The notes: generated by a model from the letters alone, not told the origin. Shown: positions 27,235 to 37,968, counted from the first letter of the stretch. The stretch: DNA of 64,000 nt from JAGPUQ01 sp036961295 (GCA_036961295.1 JBALVX010000002.1:434001-498000); one strand, 5' to 3'. Numbers and translations: made by a program.

Positions 27235-28563
27235 GTGAATATATTGGTGGTAGGCTCCGGTGGTCGCGAGCACGCGCTGGCCTGGAAGGCGGCACAAAGC
27301 CCGCAAGTTGAAACCGTGTTTGTCGCTCCGGGCAATGGCGGTACCGCACTTGAAACTCGTATTGAGAATGTCGCGATCTCGGTTGCTGACTTTGCTGCCC
27401 TGGCGGACTTTGCTGAACAGAATCAGGTGGGCCTGACCATTATCGGCCCCGAGGTGCCTCTGGTTGATGGCATTGTTGATTTCTTCCAGGCCCGCGGCCT
27501 GGCCGTGTTTGGTCCGAATCAGGGCGCGGCACAATTGGAAGGATCGAAGTCGTTCACCAAAGACTTTCTCGCTCGCCATAATATTCCCACAGCAGCCTAC
27601 CAAACTTTCTCCGAACTCCAGCCCGCGCTTGCCTATGTGCGCGAGCAGGGCGCGCCGATTGTGGTTAAGGCCGATGGTTTGGCTGCGGGTAAAGGGGTGA
27701 TTGTCGCGATGACCCTGGCTGAGGCCGAGGCGGCCATCACCGATATGTTGGAGGGCAATCAATTTGGCGACGCAGGACACCGCGTGGTGGTCGAGGAGTT
27801 TCTGGAAGGTGAGGAAGCCAGCTTTATTGTGATTGCCGATGGCGAGCATGTATTGCCGATGGCCACTAGCCAGGATCACAAGCGCGTCGGCGATGGTGAT
27901 ACCGGCCCCAATACCGGTGGCATGGGGGCCTACTCCCCGGCTCCGGTCGTCGATGCCGCCGCGCATCAGCGCATTATGGATGAAGTGATTTTGCCCACCA
28001 TGCGTGGCATGGCCGCCGAGGGCAATGCTTACACCGGGTTTCTGTATGCCGGGTTGATGATTGATGCCACCGGCGCACCTAAAGTCATTGAATATAATTG
28101 TCGCTTTGGCGATCCGGAAACCCAGCCCATTATGATGCGCCTGAAATCTGATTTAGTCGCGCTTTGCCTGTCGGCCTTAGAGGGCAAGCTGGATACCGCA
28201 ACTGCCCAGTGGGATGAGCGCAAAGCCATTGGTGTGGTGATGGCTGCGGGCGGCTATCCCGACAGCTACGAGAAAGGTAAAACCATCACCGGCCTGCCTG
28301 AAGCTGTCATGAACGAAGCTGTCCAGAACGAAACTGCCACGAATAAAGAAGACGTCGAGGTTAAAGTCTTCCACGCCGGCACCCAATTTGAAGACGGTGA
28401 AATTAAAACCACTGGCGGCCGTGTGCTTTGTGTCACCGCACTGGGTGATACGGTATTGGCCGCCCAGCAGCGGGCTTACGCGACTGCGCAAAAAATTCAT
28501 TGGGATGAATCTTTCTATCGCAGTGATATTGGCTATCGTGCGATAGCTAGAGAGCAGTCTTAA
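27235..28563 (+). CDS. purD: Phosphoribosylamine-glycine ligase (GARS)
   Basis: ATP-grasp enzyme joining glycine to phosphoribosylamine in purine synthesis, 442 residues. Seen: N-terminal ILVVGSGGREHALAWK, VVKADGLAAGKGVIVA (ATP site), the SQDHKRVGDGDTGPNTGGMGAY loop (split here for brevity) and RFGDPETQPIM. Start is GTG 27235 behind GGGGAGAAGG. An in-frame insertion of three 15-nt repeats at 28300-28344 lengthens a surface segment of the C-terminal domain. Confidence 0.96.
   Translation: MNILVVGSGGREHALAWKAAQSPQVETVFVAPGNGGTALETRIENVAISVADFAALADFAEQNQVGLTIIGPEVPLVDGIVDFFQARGLAVFGPNQGAAQLEGSKSFTKDFLARHNIPTAAYQTFSELQPALAYVREQGAPIVVKADGLAAGKGVIVAMTLAEAEAAITDMLEGNQFGDAGHRVVVEEFLEGEEASFIVIADGEHVLPMATSQDHKRVGDGDTGPNTGGMGAYSPAPVVDAAAHQRIMDEVILPTMRGMAAEGNAYTGFLYAGLMIDATGAPKVIEYNCRFGDPETQPIMMRLKSDLVALCLSALEGKLDTATAQWDERKAIGVVMAAGGYPDSYEKGKTITGLPEAVMNEAVQNETATNKEDVEVKVFHAGTQFEDGEIKTTGGRVLCVTALGDTVLAAQQRAYATAQKIHWDESFYRSDIGYRAIAREQS
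28300..28344 (+). repeat. In-frame 15-nt tandem repeat x3 in purD
   Basis: Units encode EAVMN, EAVQN and ETATN. They insert about 15 residues between GLP and EDVEVKVFHAGT, where most PurD proteins have only a short turn. Confidence 0.8.
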
Positions 28564-28590
28564 GCTCTTAAGTATTAGGCCATCGGGCTA

Positions 28591-30078
28591 TTAGGCAATA
28601 GATACCTGGCGGGTTACCGCCCAATCCCGCAAGCCTTGAATATGCTCCGCCATCACCACCGAGAGCGGATTCGCTTGATAGATTTCTGCCAGGATGGCGG
28701 CGGTATCTACCTCCGCGTCCCGCGCCAGCGCCGAGTAATAAGCCGACACCACCGCTTGTTCGATCTCGGCACCGGAAAACCCTTCGCTGGCCGCCGCTAG
28801 CTCATCCAGCGCGAAGCGGTCCGGGGTCATATCCCGATTGCTGAGGTGAATGGAAAAAATAAGTTCTCGCGCATCGGCGTCGGGTAAATCAACAAAAAAC
28901 AATTCGTCAAAACGGCCCTTGCGCACCAGTTCTGGTGGCAGTTTTGAAATATCGTTGGACGTGGCAACCAGGAAAACCTGGCTTTTACGCTCGGCCATCC
29001 AGGTCAGCAGTGTGCCGAGCAGGCGCTGAGAAACGCCGCCGTCGGAGCTATCGCCACTTAAGCCTTTTTCGATTTCGTCGAGCCAGAGTACGCAGGGCGA
29101 CATGGCGTCGGCAAGTTTCAGAGATTCACGCAGATTGCGTTCGGTTTCTCCGTAGAACTTGTTATACAAGGCGCCCACATCGAGACGCAGCAGCGGCACG
29201 CCCCACATACCTGCCACCGCCTTGGCGGCTAGGCTTTTGCCGCCGCCCTGAATACCCAATAAAAGAATTCCTTTTGGCGTATCCGTACCGGCATCCACCT
29301 CACCTAAAAATACCTTGCGGCGCACCTCCAGCCAGGTTTTTAAATTCGTCATGCCACCGACATTGGCAAAGCGTTCGGTGCGGTACTCGTAACTAAGTAC
29401 GCCATCCATATCCATTAATTCAAATTTTGCCCGGTTGACTTCGGGCAGGTCGGATTCGTTGATGGCCCCGTCGTCGACAATGACGCCGCGCGCCAGTCGG
29501 GTTACTTCGCCATGAGTGAGTCCGCGCAGATTGCTCACTAGTTTTTGCAGGGTTTCGTTATCGGTTTTAACGCGCTGGTCCTGATTGTCGCGGGCCCAAC
29601 GTTGGGCTTCGGCGCGCACCACACCGCGGATATGGTCTTCGTCTGGCAGCGCGGTTTCAAAGCGTGCGCTCAGTCGAGACAGCTCCGGCGGCAGGCTCAA
29701 GCGATGGCTGAGCAACACCACGGTGACTGCGCCGTTGCTGTTGCGCAGGGCGGTGTCTTTAAGTAGCCGAATATTTTTTGGGTGCTCGTGGTCGAGCCAG
29801 TGATGAAAATCACACAGCACGTAAATGCCCGGTTTACCCTGAGTCTTGATATAGCTGAGTACGGCTTCTGGCTCAAGATGTTCGTTTTCGCTTTCCAGTT
29901 GCAGGCCGATGCCGACGCGGCGGAGTCCCTCGGTGGCGGTCCACTGAAATAGTTCGTTGCCGTGTTCGCGAGTGACTTTAATTAACAGATCAAGGGCTCT
30001 GGGTTCATCGTAGGTTTCAAGTACCAGCAGCGGCACCTTACTTTTTAATACGAGACCGAGATCGTGGGCATCTTGCAT
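28591..30078 (-). CDS. Ycf46-like AAA+ ATPase
   Basis: 495-residue AAA+ protein related to the Ycf46 family of algal plastids, cyanobacteria and some proteobacteria; role unclear (linked by others to inorganic-carbon use in cyanobacteria). The N-terminal half resembles a degenerate ATPase domain (VPLLVLETYDE, YVLCDFHHW). The C-terminal half is a full AAA module: FANVGGMTNLK, Walker A GIQGGGKSLAAKA, Walker B VLWLDEIEKGL, sensor-1 VATSN, arginine finger RKGRFDE. ATG 30076-30078 has AGGAG about 11 nt upstream. Single gene, divergent from coq7. Confidence 0.87.
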   Translation of the reverse strand: MQDAHDLGLVLKSKVPLLVLETYDEPRALDLLIKVTREHGNELFQWTATEGLRRVGIGLQLESENEHLEPEAVLSYIKTQGKPGIYVLCDFHHWLDHEHPKNIRLLKDTALRNSNGAVTVVLLSHRLSLPPELSRLSARFETALPDEDHIRGVVRAEAQRWARDNQDQRVKTDNETLQKLVSNLRGLTHGEVTRLARGVIVDDGAINESDLPEVNRAKFELMDMDGVLSYEYRTERFANVGGMTNLKTWLEVRRKVFLGEVDAGTDTPKGILLLGIQGGGKSLAAKAVAGMWGVPLLRLDVGALYNKFYGETERNLRESLKLADAMSPCVLWLDEIEKGLSGDSSDGGVSQRLLGTLLTWMAERKSQVFLVATSNDISKLPPELVRKGRFDELFFVDLPDADARELIFSIHLSNRDMTPDRFALDELAAASEGFSGAEIEQAVVSAYYSALARDAEVDTAAILAEIYQANPLSVVMAEHIQGLRDWAVTRQVSIA

Positions 30079-30251
30079 GGTGGTGGTTGACTCCTGCGCA
30101 GTTATTTAAAAAAGCTATTTTAAGAAGCATATAAGCATGGCGAGGATTATATTAGCAGTTGCGATGCTGCTAGAATATGATCTATCAACCGTATAGTGTT
30201 CGTACAACACCGGGATGATGAAAAATATAGCGTGAGCAGGGGCCAACGATT

Positions 30252-30914
30252 ATGCCGACAACAACGATTAACAACACCAGTGGCCTGGATCGCCTGTTAA
30301 GCGAGGCTGATCACGCCCTAAGAGTGATCGCGGGCAAGCAGCCTGCCTCCGAGCGCTTTCCAACCCCAGCGGCGGACGCCACCGAACCTGGCTCGCAGTT
30401 CAGCGACGAGCAGCGCAAACGCTCGGCAGGCTTGATGCGGGTTAACCACAGCGGTGAAGTGTGTGCTCAGGCCCTGTATAGAGGGCAGGCCCTAACGGCG
30501 AAGCTGGAACACACGCGAGCCGAGATGGATACCGCTGCAGAAGAAGAGCTGGAGCACCTGAGTTGGTGTGAGCAGCGACTTGATGATTTGGATTCACACA
30601 CCAGTGCACTTAACCCGCTGTGGTATGTAGCGTCTTTTGGTTTGGGTGCAGCGGCAGGTTTGGTGAGTGATCGTCTCAGTCTAGGTTTTGTGGCGGCGAC
30701 GGAAGATCAGGTGTGTCGGCATTTAAGTGAACACCTGGCCCAGTTGCCAGAACACGATGTCGAGAGTAAAGCAGTGGTCGAACAGATGTTGGCCGATGAA
30801 GCCCAGCACGCTGACCGTGCGCGTACTGCCGGAGCAATGGAATTTCCCGCGCCGCTTAAGTCTGCAATGACGGCAGTATCGGGATTAATGACGCGATCGA
30901 GTTATTTTATTTAG
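30252..30914 (+). CDS. coq7: Coq7-type 3-demethoxyubiquinol 3-hydroxylase
   Basis: Di-iron hydroxylase for the last ring hydroxylation of ubiquinone, 220 residues, membrane-associated. The iron ligands appear as two E...ExxH sets: HSGEVCAQALYRGQ, EEELEHLSWC, and later ATEDQVCRHL with DEAQHADRA. A short variable N-terminus precedes SDEQRKRSAGLMRVNH. ATG 30252. Convergent with the LysR gene (1-nt gap), so the two probably share a termination zone. Confidence 0.94.
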   Translation: MPTTTINNTSGLDRLLSEADHALRVIAGKQPASERFPTPAADATEPGSQFSDEQRKRSAGLMRVNHSGEVCAQALYRGQALTAKLEHTRAEMDTAAEEELEHLSWCEQRLDDLDSHTSALNPLWYVASFGLGAAAGLVSDRLSLGFVAATEDQVCRHLSEHLAQLPEHDVESKAVVEQMLADEAQHADRARTAGAMEFPAPLKSAMTAVSGLMTRSSYFI

Positions 30915-30915
30915 C

Positions 30916-31869
30916 CTAAAGCCCGCGCTCAACGTGAATGCCCTGAACAATTTCCAGTAGCTTGGATTTCACCCATTTGTGCATCGGCGAATTTGCGGTG
31001 CGCTCGTGCTGTACTAATGCCGCCGGTATCGTCGGATCGTGCTCCAGGGATTTCGGATAGGGCTTGCGCACAATTTCGTAGAATTCGCTTTCGTGTTTTA
31101 AGTCTTCCATGGTGGCGAGCATCAAGCAATCCGTAGAATGCAGGGTTTCCAATGCTGTCATTAATTGATTGGTGATAAGACTTTTGCGACGCTTATGACC
31201 CATGCGGTTAATTAATTTATCAAAGCGGCTCTCGACGCTGGGGTCAACCCGACCCGCAATCAGCAGATAGTATTGCACGAAGGGGTATTCCAGCATTTCT
31301 TCTAGGTCGAAATCTCGATGCTCCAAGGGGTGCCCGCTGCGCATCCATACCGCTGGGGTAAAGTCACCCAGAGAGGTGACGATAACGCCTTTAGGCACCG
31401 GTTTTTCTACTTCAAGCACAAAATCAATCGTGCCTGACTCAAGATCACTGATATAACTTTCTTCGCTGTTGGACAGCGCGAGGGATAGCCCCGGGGCTTC
31501 TTCTTGAAATATTCTGATTAGCGGGGGTATCGCCTGCACCGCCATAAACTCTGGAGCCACCACGCGGATCGCTCCGCGATAGGTGCCGGGCTCAAAATCC
31601 TGATGTATCAGTAAGCCGTCGATACCTTCGAGCAGCTGAGGTAGTTGTTGCTTTAGTTCCAGCGCTCGGGGCGTTGGTACTAAACCTCGACCGCTGCGGG
31701 TAAACAGTTGGTCTTCAAATACGTTTCGCAGGCGCAGCAAGGTTTTACTCATCGCCGGCTGAGAAACGTGCAGGCGTTTTGCCGAGCGCGTGACGTTAAG
31801 TTCTTCTAAAAGCACCTGTAAAGACACCAACAGGTTCAGGTCAACGCGGGAAAGGGTTTCTAGGGACAT
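30916..31869 (-). CDS. LysR-family transcriptional regulator
   Basis: 317 residues. The N-terminal winged helix (LLVSLQVLLEELNVTRSAKRLHVSQPAMSKTLLRLRN, about 12-46, shown in parts) has the LysR pattern, followed by a substrate-binding LysR domain (AIRVVAPEFMAVQAIPPLI onward). The ligand and targets are unknown. ATG 31867-31869. The gene upstream across a 409-nt spacer is an OsmC gene on the same strand; no obvious divergent target adjoins it. Confidence 0.9.
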   Translation of the reverse strand: MSLETLSRVDLNLLVSLQVLLEELNVTRSAKRLHVSQPAMSKTLLRLRNVFEDQLFTRSGRGLVPTPRALELKQQLPQLLEGIDGLLIHQDFEPGTYRGAIRVVAPEFMAVQAIPPLIRIFQEEAPGLSLALSNSEESYISDLESGTIDFVLEVEKPVPKGVIVTSLGDFTPAVWMRSGHPLEHRDFDLEEMLEYPFVQYYLLIAGRVDPSVESRFDKLINRMGHKRRKSLITNQLMTALETLHSTDCLMLATMEDLKHESEFYEIVRKPYPKSLEHDPTIPAALVQHERTANSPMHKWVKSKLLEIVQGIHVERGL

Positions 31870-32278
31870 TGCTCAATGACCTCTGGGAATGGGTAAACTG
31901 ATTATTATTGCTCTCGATTATACAGAGTATAGAAATATGTCGTGTAGGATTTTTCAGTATTGTGCCAAGTACGATGGATTCTCAGAAGCTTATTATGCCT
32001 TATGGGAATGATACAAATAAAAATAATACATTTTTGTTTGTATGTCGTCTACCTTAATATGCTCGCACTTAATCGACATACGCGGTCCTAGGAGCCCGTC
32101 GATTATTCCCCCTCCTAACCCCTGTATTATTATTTTTTTGCGGGGAGCTCTGCTCCCCGCTTTTTTTTCGATTTTTTTAGCACCATTTAATCTCGCGGGC
32201 CCGGTAGACGCCAGTCGCATTTTAGGCTCTGTTCGCTTGCTACTCGGTAGTTGGTCCTTCCACTGTGCTTACCTTCAG
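31870..32278. other. 409-nt spacer between LysR and OsmC genes with an orphan terminator
   Basis: AT-rich stretch. It contains a good plus-strand intrinsic terminator (32140-32168) although no plus-strand gene ends here. A possible -10-like TATTAT is at 31991-31996 without a convincing -35. Short frames on either strand have no family-like features. It may hold a small RNA ending at the terminator; see findings. Confidence 0.5.
32140..32168 (+). terminator. Orphan intrinsic terminator
   Basis: Stem GCGGGGAGC/GCTCCCCGC with a short TCT loop (32140-32160), followed by eight T residues on the plus strand. On the minus strand it is flanked by A runs on both sides, so it cannot serve the OsmC gene as a U-tract terminator. 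Confidence 0.8.
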
Positions 32279-32701
32279 TTATGCTGCCTGGATGACTTCA
32301 TAGCTGTGGTTAATTTCTACACCCGCTGCGCCCAGCATGATCGACGCCGAGCAATATTTTTCGGCAGACAGCTCCACGGCGCGCTTCACCTGGGATTCCT
32401 TCAAGTCGGTCCCCGTGACCACAAAGTGAATATTGATACGGGTAAATACCGCAGGTACGGCGTCCGCCCTCTCGGCCTGCAATTCGGCGCGGCAATCGCT
32501 GACCTGCTGGCGGCCTTTGCGGAGCATACTCAGGACATCAAAAGAGGCGCACCCGCCCATGCCGATCAGCAGCATTTCCATGGGACGGACGCCCATATTG
32601 CGACCGCCGTGATCTTCCGGCCCATCCATAACAACACTGTGCCCACTGCCGGATTCGCCAACAAACATGGCGTTATCCAGCCACTTTACGATTGCTTTCA
32701 T
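32279..32701 (-). CDS. OsmC family protein (YhfA-like)
   Basis: 140-residue OsmC/Ohr-fold protein, probably a peroxide- or thiol-handling enzyme. The two conserved cysteines are in IGMGGCASFDVL and EKYCSASIML, and RPMEMLLIG is typical of the YhfA-type branch. ATG at 32699-32701. It lies divergently next to crp/vfr, the same arrangement as in Pseudomonas. No evidence ties it to a specific substrate. Confidence 0.88.
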   Translation of the reverse strand: MKAIVKWLDNAMFVGESGSGHSVVMDGPEDHGGRNMGVRPMEMLLIGMGGCASFDVLSMLRKGRQQVSDCRAELQAERADAVPAVFTRINIHFVVTGTDLKESQVKRAVELSAEKYCSASIMLGAAGVEINHSYEVIQAA

Positions 32702-33051
32702 CTTTCTCTAACCTCAGTTACAAGTTGGTCTTTAAAGTTTTATCAACGATTGTCATTCATCAGGCTATATAGCTATAGCTACAAATTTCCGATGAGTGTT
32801 GCTATTTTGCCGCTAAAGTGCGAAGTTGCTACTTGGTAGTGGTCACTATTTGCGACTCCTCGTTTTTGTTGCGGAAGAAAATCAAGGTGGTGATAAACGG
32901 CGTTTTCTCGATGTTTGGATAATGCCGGTTTAAGTCTGACGATACTGTTTTAAACCCGCGTCTTGAAGTAGAATTTTCAGTGCAGCTGTGCCTTTTCTAT
33001 ACAGCTACGCCAATACAACTAAAAAATATAATCTGAACAGTGGAGAAGAAC
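32702..33051. other. Divergent OsmC/crp control region
   Basis: About 350 nt without a gene. A possible plus-strand promoter TTTTCA-18 nt-TATACA lies near 32975-33004 upstream of crp. A short palindromic stretch CTATATAGCTATAGCT is near 32763-32780. I see no confident CRP operator. Expected to hold promoters for both flanking genes. Confidence 0.4.
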
Positions 33052-33684
33052 GTGGTACTCGAACCGATTACTCCCCATATCGCTAAATTTGAAGAATTCC
33101 TCAACCATTGCCACCGCCGCCGTTTCCCGGCAAAAAGTACTTTGATTTACGCTGGGGATGCCTGCGATAGCCTCTACTATATTATCAAAGGTTCGGTCAC
33201 GGTGTTGATCGAAGACGACGATGGTCGCGAAATGATCGTTGCCTACCTAAACCCCGGCGATTTTTTTGGCGAACTGGGTTTATTTGGTCAGGAAGATCGC
33301 AGCGCCTGGATTCGAGCTAAAACCGAATGCGATGTCGGCGAAATCAGTTATGCCGCCTTCCACGAACTCAGTAAAGTACATCCCGAGTTTACTCTCGCGG
33401 TGAGTACGCAAATGGCCAAGCGCCTACGGGACACCACCCGCAAAGTCGGCGATCTGGCGTTTCTGGATGTGACGGGTCGCGTAGCGCGGACCCTACTCGA
33501 TTTGTGCGGCGAACCCGATGCTATGACGCATCCCGATGGTATGCAAATCAAAATTACCCGCCAGGAGATCGGCCGTATTGTGGGTTGTTCTCGCGAGATG
33601 GTGGGGCGGGTATTAAAAAATCTCGAAGATCAGGAACTGATCTCGGTGAAAGGCAAAACCATGGTGGTGTTTAACACTCGCTAA
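33052..33684 (+). CDS. crp: cAMP receptor protein, Vfr/Crp type
   Basis: Global cAMP-responsive regulator, 210 residues from GTG 33052. The cyclic-nucleotide domain keeps the phosphate-binding cassette FFGELGLF...RSAWIRAKTEC (about 66-87). The helix-turn-helix is TRQEIGRIVGCSREMVGRVLKNLE (about 168-191, shown in parts), and AKRLRDTTRKVGDLAFLDVTGR is very close to Pseudomonas Vfr. The frame could start four codons earlier at GTG 33040, but GGAG at 33042-33045 is placed six bases before 33052, so that start is chosen. Confidence 0.93.
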   Translation: MVLEPITPHIAKFEEFLNHCHRRRFPAKSTLIYAGDACDSLYYIIKGSVTVLIEDDDGREMIVAYLNPGDFFGELGLFGQEDRSAWIRAKTECDVGEISYAAFHELSKVHPEFTLAVSTQMAKRLRDTTRKVGDLAFLDVTGRVARTLLDLCGEPDAMTHPDGMQIKITRQEIGRIVGCSREMVGRVLKNLEDQELISVKGKTMVVFNTR

Positions 33685-33711
33685 GAACACACCCGGTTTA
33701 ACCCTAAGTCT

Positions 33712-34509
33712 TTAGTTAAACATTTCCAGTAAGCGTCGGCCGGGATCCTCCGCCTTCATAAACGCTTCACCCACTAAAAAAGCATGAACGTTATGGCCGC
33801 GCATGGCCATAACGTCGTCGGTGGTATGAATACCGCTTTCGGTGATCACCAAGCAGTCCTTGTCGATACGGGGTAGTAAGCTAAATGTGGTTTCCAGCGT
33901 GGTATGAAAGCTGTGCAAATCACGGTTGTTGATGCCTATCATCGGATTGTTCAGTAACAGTGCGCGCTCCAGTTCTGCGGCATTATGCACTTCTATCAGC
34001 ACATCGAGACCAATATCCACCGCCAGTTGATGTAACTCCGTCAGCTGACTATCGCTGAGCGCCGCCACAATCAATAGTATGCAATCGGCACCTAGGGCGC
34101 GGGCTTCGTAAATCTGGTAAGCGTCGACGGTAAAATCTTTACGCAGCGCGGGCAGTCGAGTGGCGTTGCGGGCCTGCACCAAATATTCGTCGGCTCCCTG
34201 AAAAAAATCCACGTCGGTTAATACCGATAAGCAGGTCGCACCGCCGCGCTCGTAACTTTGTGCAATGGCGACGGGATCAAAGTCTTCACGGATGATGCCC
34301 TTGCTGGGCGAGGCTTTTTTAATTTCAGCAATGACCGCCGCTTCGCCGCGGGTAATTTTGCTTTTTAAGGCCGCATAAAAACCCCGCGCGGGAGTTTGAT
34401 CCGCCGCTGCTGCTGTGACCTCGGCGAGCGGTGCGATTATTTTACGTGCGGTAATTTCCTCAGCTTTGCGGGCGAGAATTTTCTTTAAAATCGTGGGTGT
34501 GTCAGACAT
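33712..34509 (-). CDS. trpC: Indole-3-glycerol-phosphate synthase
   Basis: Monofunctional TrpC, 265 residues, TIM barrel, fourth gene of the trp block. Motifs: AVIAEIKKASPSKG with catalytic Lys, CLSVLTDVDFFQG, LRKDFTVDAYQIYEARALGAD (split), LIEVHN and IGINNRDLHSF, ITESGI. Downstream of trpD by about 70 nt, end-to-end with crp. Confidence 0.96.
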   Translation of the reverse strand: MSDTPTILKKILARKAEEITARKIIAPLAEVTAAAADQTPARGFYAALKSKITRGEAAVIAEIKKASPSKGIIREDFDPVAIAQSYERGGATCLSVLTDVDFFQGADEYLVQARNATRLPALRKDFTVDAYQIYEARALGADCILLIVAALSDSQLTELHQLAVDIGLDVLIEVHNAAELERALLLNNPMIGINNRDLHSFHTTLETTFSLLPRIDKDCLVITESGIHTTDDVMAMRGHNVHAFLVGEAFMKAEDPGRRLLEMFN

Positions 34510-34578
34510 TATTTTCTATGGAGCTCTGTTGGCGCGTGTTTATGCAGGGCTTGAGTCGTTTTTGGTCGGGACTGCTGA

Positions 34579-35619
34579 TCAAGACGGTTGATCAAGACAT
34601 TCTGTAAATGCGGCTAATTCGTTTATGCGTTCCAATACCAGGCCGCTGGCAATAGCATCCTGTGCCAGTGCTATGCCTTCGGCGATGGAGTCCGCGATTC
34701 CGGCAACGTAGACCGTTGCACCGGCATTGAGTGCAATTAAGTCGGCGGCTTTGCTGGCATGTTCGCCACGTTGCTTGCCCAGCGCATCGCGCACCAGGTT
34801 CAGCGAGTCGGCGACCCCGCTTACGGACAGGCCGTCGAGCGTTTGTTGCTTGATACCGAAGTCCTCCGGCGTAATACGGTACTCACGAATAGTGCCAGCG
34901 TTGAGTTCAGTTACCGAGGTGGCTGCGGCAATGCTGATTTCGTCGAGACCGTCATCGCTGTGTACCACCAGAACCCGCTCGCTGCCAAGCCGAGCCAATA
35001 CTTCGGCCACGGGTCGGCAAAGCTCCGGAGCATAAACGCCAATCAGCTGGCGTTTGATGCCGGCAGGATTAGTCATGGGCCCGAGTAAGTTAAAAATAGT
35101 CCGAATGCCCAGCGCTTTACGCGGCCCCACCGCATGTTTCATTGCACTGTGGTGAGCGGGGGCGAACATAAAACCGAGACCAACTTCCTCGACGCAGCGA
35201 ACAATATCTTTCGGGCTTAAATCGAGTCGCACACCAGCGGCCTCAAGCAGGTCGGCGCTACCGCTTTTGCTGCTCATCGAGCGGTTGCCGTGTTTCACCA
35301 CTTTGCCACCGCACACGGCCACTACAAAAGCACTGGCGGTTGAAACATTAAATAAACTTGCGCCATCACCGCCGGTACCGACAATATCGACGAGGTGTTC
35401 GCCATCTATGTCAACGGGAGTAGCTAATTCGCGCATCACTTCCACCGCCCCGGTAATTTCGTCGAGGCTTTCTCCCTTCATGCGCAGGGCGACGAGGAAG
35501 CCAGCAATTTGTTCCGGGCTCGCACCGCCAGTCATGATTTGTCGCATCACCGCCACCATGTCTTCGCGACTTAGGTTTTGGTGTTCGACTACGGTGGCCA
35601 GAGCCTGTTGAATATCCAT
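34579..35619 (-). CDS. trpD: Anthranilate phosphoribosyltransferase
   Basis: 346 residues; transfers phosphoribose to anthranilate. The PRPP-binding GTGGDGASLFNVST loop, KHGNRSMSSKSGSAD and the second metal motif SDDGLDEIS are present. ATG at 35617-35619, 20 nt after trpG. Same-strand trpE-G-D-C order. Confidence 0.97.
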   Translation of the reverse strand: MDIQQALATVVEHQNLSREDMVAVMRQIMTGGASPEQIAGFLVALRMKGESLDEITGAVEVMRELATPVDIDGEHLVDIVGTGGDGASLFNVSTASAFVVAVCGGKVVKHGNRSMSSKSGSADLLEAAGVRLDLSPKDIVRCVEEVGLGFMFAPAHHSAMKHAVGPRKALGIRTIFNLLGPMTNPAGIKRQLIGVYAPELCRPVAEVLARLGSERVLVVHSDDGLDEISIAAATSVTELNAGTIREYRITPEDFGIKQQTLDGLSVSGVADSLNLVRDALGKQRGEHASKAADLIALNAGATVYVAGIADSIAEGIALAQDAIASGLVLERINELAAFTECLDQPS

Positions 35620-35639
35620 TGGCTAGTCTTCAGCGTTGG

Positions 35640-36232
35640 TTAAGTTGATTTGAGAAAGTTGTCCAGCAGGTCGTGGCCATGCTGAGTCAAAATCGATTCC
35701 GGGTGAAACTGCACTCCCTCCACTCCCTTACCTTCAGCGGTAAAGTCGCGGTGGCGCACGCCCATAATTTCGTCCATGTCACCGCTGTCAGTTTGCGTCC
35801 ACGCGGTGATTTCAAGGCACTCGGGCAAACTTGCTTTATCGATCACCAGCGAGTGATAGCGCGTGGCTTCAAAGGGTTGGCTTAAGCCGCGAAACACGCC
35901 TTCGCCATTATGAAAAATCAATGAGGTCTTGCCGTGCATCACCTGGTTTGCACGCACTATCTTTCCGCCAAAAGCCTGGCCGATACTTTGATGGCCCAGG
36001 CAAATTCCGAGTAGAGGAATTTTGCCCCCAAAGGCAGTCACTGTTTCCAGAGAGATACCCGCCTCGTTGGGCGTGCAGGGTCCGGGGGAAATAACAATTT
36101 TTTCCGGGGCCAGCTTTTCAATGTCGGCAATAGTAATTTCGTCATTGCGCACCACTTTAACCTCGGCCTTGAGTTCGCCCAGGTACTGCACAATGTTGTA
36201 GGTGAAGGAGTCGTAGTTGTCGATCATTAAAA

Positions 36233-36236
<4 letters not shown>
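35640..36236 (-). CDS. trpG: Anthranilate synthase glutamine amidotransferase component
   Basis: 198-residue class I amidotransferase. Nucleophile Cys in LGICLGHQSIGQAFGG and His/Glu in GVQFHPESILTQHG. It starts at GTG 36236 (MILMIDNYDSFTYN), overlapping the trpE stop (GTGA), so TrpE and TrpG production is probably coupled; an internal ATG three codons later is possible. Confidence 0.95.
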
Positions 36237-37849
<1,613 letters not shown>

Positions 37850-37905
37850 GGGGTGTTCTCTTTCATGTGATGGTGAGCAGGCAAAACCTGCACCGCGTGT
37901 GGGGC

Positions 37906-37968
37906 TTAGCCCAGACGCCAACGCCAACAATGCAAGAGAGAATACAGTTGAACCAGATCAGTGAACAT
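37906..37968 (-). CDS. trpL: trp operon leader peptide
   Basis: A 20-residue frame from ATG 37968 to TAA 37906, 57 nt upstream of trpE, reading MFTDLVQLYSLLHCWRWRLG. Two Trp codons separated by Arg next to the stop are the pattern of ribosome-mediated trp attenuators. The stop codon lies inside a GGGCTAAGCCC hairpin, and a GGTGCAGG/CCTGC..CACC hairpin follows. No U-tract is present before trpE, so the mechanism may differ from the E. coli terminator. The ribosome site is weak. Identification rests on position and codons; expression is unproven. Confidence 0.7.
   Translation of the reverse strand: MFTDLVQLYSLLHCWRWRLG

Noticed and set aside
27217..27966. 249-codon open frame on the minus strand opposite purD
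   Set aside because: Composition mirrors the GC-rich third positions of purD; no family-like residues, and purD is certain.
31993..32220. 75-codon minus-strand frame in the LysR/OsmC spacer
   Set aside because: Contains poly-A/T-encoded Lys/Phe runs from the terminator; no ribosome site or homology cue.
32042..32839. 265-codon plus-strand frame across the OsmC gene
   Set aside because: It runs through the orphan terminator and opposite a clear OsmC protein; residues look like a shadow.
32702..33051. CRP autoregulation site upstream of crp
   Set aside because: No TGTGA-N6-TCACA-like palindrome could be found with confidence.
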